A model generated the notes under the pieces. It searched no databases, had not been told where the DNA came from, and worked only from the letters and a program-made list of their open reading frames with translations. A program made the translations under genes and the position numbers. 64,000 bases of DNA from Henckelia pumila (Eukaryota > Streptophyta > Magnoliopsida > Lamiales > Gesneriaceae): positions 113,786,289 through 113,850,288 of the forward strand of contig NC_133122.1 of NCBI RefSeq assembly GCF_033568475.1, given 5' to 3'. Of the stretch, positions 55,389 through 64,000 are shown piece by piece. Each line of letters begins with the position of its first letter. Position 1 is the stretch's first letter.

Positions 55389-57232
55389 TGTTGGAAAACT
55401 GGCGTTCAGATCAATCACGATTGATACCCGGTGCAGCGGAAGTTTAAAAATTTTATTATGGAACAATTCCATAGTGTAGGTATCAACCGTTTAACGATTA
55501 AATTATAAGTGTGTGTAAAATTAAATAACTATTATTAAATTTTACCTTCAATCTCGAAGCGAGATTATTGGACACCACACAGATTTCTCTGCGCTTCTTG
55601 TATCTCCCTGGAACTGATGAACAAGCTTTCCTTCAATCAGGTCCACGAATAGAGGTTTAATCCCTCTGATAGATTGCACTAGAAAATCTATCAGAAGTTT
55701 TCTACGAAGAGAATAAACGAATTTGATTCGCTATTCCAGACTGCAATTCAAAATCACAGACCGGAATTTCTCACGCAGAGAAGGGAGGGGCGGCCGAATT
55801 TGAGAGAGAGGAGGCTAGGGTTTTCGAAAAAACTGTCTCAAATTATGACCTGTTGTGTGTAATTTCTGTACTGCAATAACTTATTTATAATGCAGGCCAC
55901 TAACACCTTAGGGCCCATTAGTCATAAGTTGAGGCCCGACAAGCAAAGCCCGCATGTTCAGAAATTAATATAAAATTCATCGTGACTCCGATTGATGAAC
56001 CGATTTCACCAATGTGCACAGAAACCATTTCTGCACATTTTAAAGTCAAGATAAATTTTCCTGAATCCGAATTCAGTGATTTCCAAAAATGTACATCCCT
56101 ATGTCATTTTAGGAAATCCTACTCCCTTACTCTTATTTAAGAAGTCCAACTTCTTTATTCATTAAATTTAACTCTTTAAATTTAACTATCTCAACGGGGA
56201 TTAAAACTCCATTACACTGTGTGACCCTCAATGGTTCAAGGATACAGCTAGCCGTGGGCTCACAACTCCTTGTGACTCGGAACAACGATTTCCGACTTGC
56301 CCAACGAATCATGGTAAAGCGCCTAGCAACATCGCCCCATGATTCCCTAGGTATCACTGATAGTGCCTACAAGAACCAGTAGATTTTGGTTAGCGTACAG
56401 TACGGTCCCTTCATCCATATATCCCGATCGAATCAACAACCATTGGTATATCGAGAGTCGCTCAAGATTCGATAACTATGCAATACATCTTGAAGATCAA
56501 ATTAGTGACATCGCATGTGTTACTAAGAAACCATTTCTTAAATCACATCAAGTACTCTGGCCAGAGATTCGTCACACTAATATTCCACACTCGCAAGTAT
56601 GTGGTGAATCCTTGACAACAATGCATCGACTCCTATATGTGTTGTAACTGTACCCAATCCCGACACCTGATGACCCCCATAGAGTCGGTAAACGAGTCAA
56701 AGCACAGTACTAGCATATAGAGTCTCCATGATGTTTCAAGTAGTAAGGACTAATGGTGTACAACCAAAACCGCGGACTTTATCCACTCGATAAGTGATAA
56801 CCACTTGGAAAGTCCGGATAGGGTAGTTCGATTATTCATCCTATGACTATCCATTTGCATGCTTCGAACATCTCCATGTTCCCTACCAATGAAACGTGGT
56901 ACTCCGCATCGCAAATGCTAGTCTCAAACTCGAGCGATCCTTATCCTTATTATCGGACGGCTCAATCGACTAGGAACAGTTTAGAATATACAGTGACTAT
57001 AAGATGTATTTCATGATAGACATCCCCATGTTCTACCACATCTTACATACACTATAGTATATTCAAGGTCTTTATCAAAACAACAATAGTATATCATAAT
57101 ATAACAATATGAAGAAAGATAAAGTCATTGCCATTAATAAAAGTGTAAATTATATTAAACAAAAGATCGTTTGTACAAAGAGTCATCAAAACCCATAGCC
57201 ACAAGTTGGCTCACTGGGCACCCACTCTTTCA
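55389..57232 (-). repeat. Element D 5' LTR
   Basis: 1844 bases, plus-strand ends TGTTGGAAAA and CACTCTTTCA. Same family as D' LTRs (inverted) and solo LTR S. A TATA box TATAAATA lies at 55882-55889 on the minus strand. No gene. Confidence 0.95.
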
Positions 57233-57237
57233 GAAGT

Positions 57238-58136
57238 GGTAAGCCTACATGGTGTGCCAAAGTCTATCGTATCTGATCGAGATCCTCGATTTACATCTCA
57301 TTTTTGGCATAGCTTGCAACAATCTCTAGGTACTCGATTGCATTTGAGTACTGCATATCATCCTCAAACTGATGGACAATCTGAACGAACGATTCAGACA
57401 CTTGAGGATATGCTTAGAGATGTGGTACTTGATTTTAGCACCAATTGGCAAGATGCATTACCACTTGTGGAGTTCTTGTAAAACAACAATTATCAGAATA
57501 GTATTGAGATGGCTCCATTCGAAGCACTGTATGGGAAGAACTGCAGATCACCATTGTACTAGGATGATATTACAGAGGTACCTGATGTTGGTCTTGATAT
57601 GATTAGAGAGATGACTGATAAAGTGAAACTCATTCAGAAGCAAATGAAGACAACTCAAGACAGACTGACAAAGTATGTGAATGTGAGACGTCGACCATTG
57701 TGTTTTGAGCAAGGAAACATAGTATTCTTGAAGATTTCACGTTTCAGGGGTACTGTTGGATTTGGCAAGAGAGGAAGGTTGTCTTCACGTTTTATTGGAC
57801 CTTATGAGATTCTGGAGAAGATAGGCGATCTTGCTTATCGACTTGAATTGCCTCCAGCTTTATCTGGTATTCACGATGTTTTTCATGTTTCTATGCTGAG
57901 GAAATATCAACCTGATATATCACATACTATCCAAGTAGATGAAGCTAAACTCGATGATACTCTGAGTTATTTTGAGAAGCCAATTTAGATTCTTGATCGT
58001 AAAGAAAAGCAACTCAAAAACAAGACTATTCGGTTAGTTAAAGTTCAGTGGAATCGACATGGCATTGAAGAAGCAACATGGGAGATAGAAGAAGACATGG
58101 GACAGAGGTTTCCGGGGTTGTTTCACTGATGTGATT
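57238..58136 (+). pseudogene. Element B integrase end and chromodomain
   Basis: Resumes after copia D (GAAGT at 57233-57237). Reads [19 protein letters not shown] (second catalytic Asp) and [19 protein letters not shown] (catalytic Glu). A TAA follows EFL near 57480 and a TAG stands for the expected Trp in SPLYWDD (57560). From 57599 the frame is clean: GPYEILEKIGDLAYRLELPP, HVSMLRKY. A TAG at 57986 falls where the family has Gln before ILDRKEKQLKNK. The chromodomain ends VQWNRHGIEEATWEIEEDMG and FPGLFH. Confidence 0.93.
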
Positions 58137-58214
58137 TCTTATTCAGTATTTCTGTCATTTTATTATCTTATGTGTTACAGATTGTTTATGAATTCGAGGA
58201 CGAACTCATGTCTT

Positions 58215-58227
58215 AGAGGGAAAGAAA
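58215..58227 (+). other. Element B polypurine tract
   Basis: AGAGGGAAAGAAA immediately before the TG of the 3' LTR, preceded by ATTCGAGGACGAA, as in T1. Confidence 0.88.
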
Positions 58228-60179
58228 TGTAAAGCCCCGAAATTATTTAATTTTAATCCGAGATTATTTAATTTGAGAATACATGGAGTCTAGATTTAAA
58301 TTATAATATTATTAAATTAATTAATTAGGATTGAAATTGAATTATTTTGAGTTTCTGGGGACTGAATTGCAAATAGTGGAAAATTAAGGGGCCAAAGTGC
58401 AAATATGGCACAAATGACTTGGAAACTTGTTGTATAATTGTATTTCAACGTGTATCATAATCTTCATATCCAATTTTCAGCAAGGAAATCGAGAATTCAG
58501 ATTTGTAAAGCCAAACATCATTTTCAAACTCCGATATCTCAAGATCCGGCTATCCGATTTTTGATCCGGACATAGCGTTGCGATCCTCTCTTCACGAGCT
58601 ACAATCTGATGTAAGTATCTCCATGAATCAGCATATTTCGAAATTATAGTTTTGAGGATCAGAATATGTTGCTTATATGTGATCTTGAGATGATATTGAA
58701 TGAATGTTGACGTCGGATCGAAGAACTAATGCCGTGTGTAATTGTTATGAGTTTCCAGCTATGTTCAAACCCTTTATAATTCTGAGTTTCTGATTTAGTG
58801 ATATATTTTAGTTGATATGAAGTGTATATATGAAGTTGGTTGGATTTTAGAATTGATTTGGATATTGTTTCGGTTACCGATTTTGTATCGTTACGCCGCC
58901 GGTTTATGATTTGAATCCATTTTGATGGTTATTGATTCAGCTGAGTATTATTCGAGGAGTTGTTGTTAATGGTAGCATATGTATCCTTCATTTTCAGATT
59001 AGTATTGAAGGCTATCGACTCGAGAACTTCGACTTCGATCGGTGAAGCTTTGAGTGAGGTTTGAAGTTTCTTTGTATTGAAGATTGAGTTGGGAACTTGA
59101 ATAGCTTTTGATATGTATTCTTGATAATATATTTCAGATTTTAAGCATTTCAAGAAAAAGAAATACGAAGGTATAAGATGACATCGAGAGTCAGGTATTT
59201 TGAAACTCGAGGATGATACTTCTTGAGTTATCTTGCTAAATCACATACTTGTTGATTATTATTCTTGATTTAGAATTGTTGTGTTGATCCATTACAGGTA
59301 GTGGATATTTATTTGATTTGCATATGATATGATAAGGAATTGATTCTTATGCCAAAGTCTGATACGACCTTATTTTTGAGTCAGATATGACGACGATAGA
59401 TGGATATCCATGTCAGGATCGAATACGAATCTTGATGGCAGAAATTTGTTATGAATCAATTCTTGTTATATACGTTATATTACTCTATTCTTGAGTCGAT
59501 ATGTTTAGAGTTGGTTTGAATTTATTTTAACGTATGTATATGTTGATTATACTGAGAATTATGTTCTCACCGGATGTTTTGGCTGTTGTCTTGTTTTGTA
59601 TGTGTGCATGACAACAGATGAGACAGGAGCTAGACAGAGACGTCATGGATAGCTTGGGAGAGAGATTTAGCACGTGGAGACTCGGGTTGAGATGTTTAGT
59701 TGCTGTTAAACCTTGTATTGCTTTTAGTTGGAACACATTTTGTAAATGAATGAACCTTGTTGGAAACTTGGTTACTTTGGTCTTTAGCGTGTTCATGTTG
59801 TGTTGTACCACTTGTGAAAGATTGAGATAACAATAGCATGTTTATCTTGAGATTTTGATGTTGTTATCATCACTTTTACCTACCTTGAGTTGTTGAAGTG
59901 CAAGAGACATCAAAAATGAGTTTTGACAGCACAAGAACCAGCTGCAGATTTTGAGCAGGGCATAGCCCGCTCGATCGGCACTTTTGTACCGATCGAGCGG
60001 TGCCATGGGGGTTGCTCAACCCGAGCAGCCACCGCTCGATCGGTACATTATAACCGCTCGAGCGGGGCTCAACATTTATAATTTTTTTTGTGGTTTGGTT
60101 CTTGTTTGATCTTTGATCTTAGTATCCAATTGATATTAATTATTGATTAAAATTGAGATTAGCACCCGAGGGCCCCACA
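58228..60179 (+). repeat. Element B 3' LTR
   Basis: 1952 bases, TGTAAAGCCC to GGCCCCACA, uninterrupted. It is the intact reference for the split 5' LTR. It contains the paired hairpins at 59967-60000 and 60032-60065. No coding frame is supported. Confidence 0.96.
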
Positions 60180-60184
60180 CCTAC

Positions 60185-60584
60185 GCATGTGGTGAGGTTG
60201 AGTTTGAAATTTTAATGGTTCCTTGCATGTAAAAGGCGGAGTACTGTAGGATACTCTTCATAGTAGACCACCTATGTAAGTGTGAGGATGGGCCGCCTCA
60301 ATGAAACACTTATGAAGCCAAGATGTGTTCCATGTCCAAAATGGACACAAACGAAAAACCAATAGAATGAAGAAAATTCATTGTGTAGGTACTATTGTCT
60401 GGGTTTACACATACCACCAAGAAGTTCAAGACATCATGTTCACTTCGTGGCCTAGTAAATCCGATAGTATTTTACTATGGAAGGTTCAAAGCCACAAGCT
60501 ACATCTCCTAATGCATTGAATTTTCGCGTGAACTCTCTTTGACATCATGTGCATTCATGCATTAATTTCATTCATGTGGGGGAT
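60185..60584 (+). other. Element A 3' non-coding tail, second part, with polypurine tract
   Basis: Resumes element A after B. No gene seen in this 400-base stretch. It ends with GTGGGGGATT at about 60575-60584, immediately before the TG of the 3' LTR, which fits a polypurine tract for plus-strand DNA priming. Confidence 0.78.
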
Positions 60585-61217
60585 TGTTGGAAATTTTGAT
60601 TGTGCTTAATGAATTGAAATTAAGCAATGCGAAGTTCGGAAAAGGAAAAAGGATTGAGAAGCTAAAAAAAAATAAAATAATAATAATAATAAAAATTTTG
60701 ATGGAGGTGCAGGGGCACTGGAAAATTGCGTCCCTGCACCAGCCTTGCTGCCTGGGCGCTTCTGGCCACACAAAAAGGTGCATCCTTTTTCCGAATTTTA
60801 TGATATTTTTGGCTTCTTTTGGAGATTTTTGACAGTTATTTGGACCAAAAGACACACCACATGATTGAAAAGTTTTGTATTTAAACATAAACAATATAAA
60901 TGTGAGAAAAACATCATTTTAAATATAGATTCTCATATTTTGAAATGCAATTTTGCATTCATCTTGCTCTTTTCTTTCCTTCTACAAAAAGAGAGTTCAT
61001 ATCATTTTGGTTATTAAAAACTTGTGATTTATTGTGCTATTATCACAAGTTCGTTGTTGTTGTATTTTGGGAGAAGTTTGCCAGATTTCGTCAGCACCAA
61101 GAGCGGGGTAAAAACTTCTTAAGGATATCATGTTCAACACGAGCCTCAACAAGTTTCAATTTCTTTCTGGTTTTGCTATCTTCAAAACGTTCCCAACACC
61201 ACACAAATACATCTACA
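60585..61217 (+). repeat. Element A 3' LTR
   Basis: 633 bases from TGTTGGAAAT to ATCTACA. The last 220 bases match the window start. The first half includes an A-rich low-complexity stretch (60665-60695). A possible TATA-like TATTTAAA lies near 60880. The 27 bases 61218-61244 between this LTR and the next Athila LTR are the only sequence in the window I cannot assign. Confidence 0.9.
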
Positions 61218-61244
61218 AATGGAAGTCCTGGGATAGGATCGGGC

Positions 61245-62550
61245 TGTTGTGAAAAATACTCGCAAGCATACGAGTATCAAGTTTTAATAAAGTGATGAAT
61301 CAAGTATCGTTCCCACAAAGAGTAAACTGAAAATATTCAGTACTTGTAATTAAAATAGTCCTAATTTTATCTAGAAAATCAATGATCAGAAGGTTTGCAG
61401 AAAATTTAAATAAACAAAGGATTTTAAAGCACGCACACAAAATTCATAGATTTATCAATAAGAGAAAAATGGTCTAGAGGTTTAGATTTCACCTAGTTTC
61501 GACAACAATCATTCCTAAATAATTTATTTTCATGAATTCCCTTCAATTAATAACCAAGAACACTTAAGTGTATTATTCCTTCTCTCGAGTGCCAAATAAA
61601 ATATATCAACCACAATTCAATTCCAATATCCCTATTAAGAATCTACTTGTAGTGATCTATGTAAAACAATGTTCTTTTCTAAGTTCCGTTAAAATTATAT
61701 ACTCTCTCGAGCTATATAAATAATTAACAGTGTAATTTCTATTGATCCTATTCAAAATCCCCTCTGTCAAGTGTCGGAATTCAAATAAATATTACAATTC
61801 AATTATTGATCAGGTAATTGAAAAGACATGCAATTCTAGAAACACAATTAATCTAGAGGAACTCAATTCAGTAAAATCACAAATTCATGAAAGTGTCTAC
61901 ACCAGGTTCTATCCGACCTCTAGACTCTAAAAATTTAGTTCATAATCAAATTTAAATAAACACAAAACATGTTTATAAGAGTCAACATCAATTCAAAAAT
62001 AAATATAAAGGAAAGAAAACAAAGCCGAATCTTCGATGTCGTGTCCGGTTTATCGATCTTCAAACTCTGTTGATTGATGTTATTTGCTCTCAAAATCTCA
62101 ATCTAAATTCTCCAATTTTTGTCTGATGTGTTGTGGCGGCTTCTCTCCTTTTTCCGACTGAAAAACTCTCTTTTATATGGCCTAGAACTCGTCCAAGAAA
62201 AATCCCACGAAAGTCCTCAAGTTACCGTAATTAATCAAACTCCTAAAATCTGAATTTCCCGTCGCGCGGGCGCGTGATACACACGCACAACAATCCTTCA
62301 ACATCTTCTTCACAGCGCGGGCGCGCCACTCAATAGGCGCGGGCGCGCCTCTTGTTCGAATTTCAGCATTTTCTTCTACTTGTTCAAGTTTTGATTTCCA
62401 CTTTTTCCTCCAATCTTTTGGCTTATTTTCATCAACTCCATTATTTCATACAAACACAAAAAACAACAACAACATGCGCAATATCTCCCAAATAATTCAC
62501 AAAAGTCAAGTAATATAATAACAAATTAAGTGCACAAAATGCACTTATCA
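61245..62550 (-). repeat. Athila F 3' LTR
   Basis: 1306 bases, minus orientation, plus-strand ends TGTTGTGAAAAATACTCGC and GCACTTATCA. Shares with E the terminal hairpin, the three CTCGGGAGAG-type motifs (here degraded, such as TCTCTCGAGTGCC near 61583) and GC-rich GCGCGGGCGCG words at 62265-62350. Too different from E to be the same subfamily copy. Confidence 0.9.
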
Positions 62551-63013
62551 AATACCACCAAACTTGAACTTTTGTTCGTCCCGAGCAAAACTAACCAAAA
62601 CAAACTCATAACACATATGCAAGAAACAAGAATCATCAAGAAATACTATGGATCCATGGCCTTCTTGTTGATTTCAAAAACAATTCAAATCCAATCATAT
62701 CCAAGCTACTAACACTTGAAAAATTATTTATCAAGAAAAATAGCTCAACCTTATAAACTCATAAACTCCGCAACTCACGTTTCAAAATACTCTTCTCTGA
62801 ACTTAATTCAAACATTCACAGATCATGAGGACTTTTAATGGTAACACATGCTCAAAGTTAAGGAAATTAAATAAAAAACACTCACAATGAGGTTAATTCA
62901 AAGAATAATATTGTGTGCGTGTTTCGATCAAAAATTCATACTCATTAAAAGTGTCAATCGACAGTCCATAGGATAAATTCTCGCAACCCCTCTCCACTAG
63001 TATATTGGGCAAC
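62551..63013 (-). other. Athila F internal 3' region
   Basis: Begins with the complement of a polypurine tract (AATACCACCAAACTT) and continues with sequence matching the complement of E at about 30040-30410 and 32700-32751. No gene. It gives the uninterrupted reference for the LINE insertion site in E. Cut at 63013 by G. Confidence 0.85.
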
Positions 63014-64000
63014 TGTAGTGAAAATTCCTCGCAAGCGTACGAGTGTCAAGTTTTAATATAGTGATAAAATCATATATCGATCCCATAGGGAGTAAATTGA
63101 AAATATTCAGTTCTTGTAATTAGAATAGTCCAAACTTTATCTAAAAAATCAATATTTGAGAATTTTGCAGAAAATAAATAATCAATGAGTTTTGATAAGC
63201 ACGCACACAACTTTCAGATAAAATCAATCAGAGAAAAATGGTCTAGAGGTATAGATTTCACCTGGTTTCAACAACAATCAATCCTAATTAATTAATCTTC
63301 ATGAATTTCAATGAATTAATAACCAAGAACACTTAAGTGTATTATTCCCTCTCCCGAGTGCCGAATAAAATATATCAACTACAATTCAATTCCAATATCC
63401 CTATTAAGAATCTACTTGCAATGATCAATTCTAAAAAATGTTATTTTTTAAAAGCTCTGTTAAAATTATATACTCTCCTGAGTTATATAAATAATTAACA
63501 GTGTATTTTCTAATGGTCCTATTCAAAATCTCCTCTCCCGAGTGCCAGATTTCAAATAAATATTACAATTCAATTATTGATCAGATAATTGAAAAGACAA
63601 TCAATTCTAGAAAAAAAAAATTAATCTAGAAGAAATTCAATTCAATAAAATAAAAAATTAATGAAAGCGTCTACACCAGGTTCCATCCGACCTCTAGACT
63701 CTAAAAAATTAGTTCATAATAAAATTCTGAATAAAATAAAACATGTTCAAAAATCCAGACATAAATTCAGAATTAAATAAAGTATAGAAAACAAATCCGT
63801 CGTCGACATCGTGTCCAGACTATCGATCTCCGTCTTCGTTCTTCAAGTAAAGCTCCAAAATCTTCAGAAATCACGATCAAAACCTTTCTCTGATATTTTG
63901 TGTGATTGTGGCGGCTCCCCTTTAATTGTCTGATGAAAAATCCCTTTTATACCTTCATGGAAAAGCCCACTCAAAAAACCCATAAAATATTCAAGCTTCC
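63014..64000 (-). repeat. Athila G LTR, incomplete at window end
   Basis: Starts TGTAGTGAAAATTCCTCGCAAGCG inside Athila F and runs off the window. Minus orientation. Landmarks match E: terminal hairpin, three CTCTCCCGAG-type motifs near 63350, 63475 and 63535, and a TATA word TATAAAAGG near 63945. Closer to E than F is. Confidence 0.88.

Larger units (their letters stand above)
40297..57232 (-). mobile_element. Element D: Ty1/copia element, host of D'
   Basis: Minus-strand copia inserted in the integrase of B, flanked by GAAGT (40292-40296 and 57233-57237). The 5' LTR (right) is complete; the 3' LTR (left) is cut to 716 bases and fused to RNase H by a deletion. Gag is damaged, but one 685-codon frame runs from the Gag-pre-integrase segment to RT, where the same-family element D' entered in opposite orientation. 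Left and right LTR parts are nearly identical, so it is young. Confidence 0.95.
14188..60179 (+). mobile_element. Element B: Ty3 chromovirus, Tekay-like, carrying the main nest
   Basis: Plus-strand element flanked by CCTAC (14183-14187 and 60180-60184), inserted in the 3' tail of element A. Its own sequence is about 8 kb: 5' LTR in two parts, PBS, gag, protease, RT, RNase H, integrase, chromodomain, polypurine tract and 3' LTR. Three insertions interrupt it: Athila E in the 5' LTR, a MITE in RNase H and copia D in integrase. At least ten in-frame stops replace conserved residues. It is a different family from T1: the LTRs do not resemble each other and the proteins differ at many positions. 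Confidence 0.96.
1..61217 (+). mobile_element. Element A: old Ty1/copia retrotransposon, split by nested insertions
   Basis: The outermost and oldest element. Its 5' LTR is cut by the window start and its 3' LTR is at 60585-61217; the two copies align over the shared 220 bases. Gene order is gag, protease, integrase, reverse transcriptase, RNase H, which is the copia order. Its own sequence is 1-2696, 12451-14187 and 60185-61217, about 5.5 kb, so near full length once insertions T1 (2697-12445) and B (14188-60179) are removed. Coding parts carry many stops and catalytic losses, so it is dead. I see no initiator-Met primer site after the 5' LTR; the sequence there is AAGGTTAAGAAG. Confidence 0.93.

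Noticed and set aside
61218..61244. Possible single-copy host DNA between element A and Athila F
   Set aside because: Only 27 bases; too short to call anything. AATGG at its start may be the TSD of A, but the left flank is outside the window.

Overview
This window is plant nuclear DNA, most likely eudicot heterochromatin. I see no host gene, tRNA, rRNA or CRISPR array in 64 kb. Apart from a 27-base remnant, every base can be assigned to a transposable element. The plant assignment rests on the families present: Ty3 chromoviruses of Tekay type, Athila elements with a tRNA-Asp primer site, Ty1/copia elements, a plant-type L1 LINE and a hAT-type MITE. I cannot name the species.

The layout is a deep nest, and target-site duplications (TSDs) let it be unpicked. 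(A) An old plus-strand Ty1/copia element runs from before base 1 to 61217. It was split twice. (T1) A minus-strand Tekay-like Ty3 element, 2697-12445 (TSD AAAAG), lies between its integrase and reverse transcriptase. (B) A plus-strand Tekay-like Ty3 element, 14188-60179 (TSD CCTAC), lies in its 3' non-coding tail. B was then hit three times. An Athila element (E, 14409-34145, TSD ACGTG) entered its 5' LTR. A 444-bp hAT-type MITE (38922-39365) entered its RNase H. A minus-strand copia (D, 40297-57232, TSD GAAGT) entered its integrase. E in turn holds a minus-strand LTR element with no recognisable genes (C, 17890-25343, TSD TGGAC), a solo LTR of the D family (S, 27221-29116, TSD GTGGA) and a 5'-truncated LINE (about 30412-32652). 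D holds a younger copy of its own family in opposite orientation (D', 41517-51185). Beyond A lie two more Athila LTRs on the minus strand: F (61245-62550) and G (63014 to the window end, nested in F).

Nothing here is an intact autonomous element. Both Tekay copies are riddled with stops that mostly look like C-to-T (or complementary G-to-A) changes. E keeps gag and protease but has lost reverse transcriptase, RNase H and integrase. C has LTRs, primer site and polypurine tract but no readable protein. D keeps a 685-codon integrase-RT frame cut by D'. D' has nearly identical LTRs and a clean 505-codon RT-RNase H frame, but single-base frameshifts in gag, protease-integrase and the linker.

The observations most worth a second look are: an intron-like AT-rich GT-AG stretch between gag and protease of T1; an array of TCCGATC-type repeats directly upstream of the TATA box in the gene-less element C, with different repeat number in its two LTRs; three separate repeat modules in the 2-kb leader of D'; paired hairpins in the B LTR; and the 6-kb-arm inverted repeat made by D and D', which could be a source of double-stranded RNA. 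I found no convincing new protein system.
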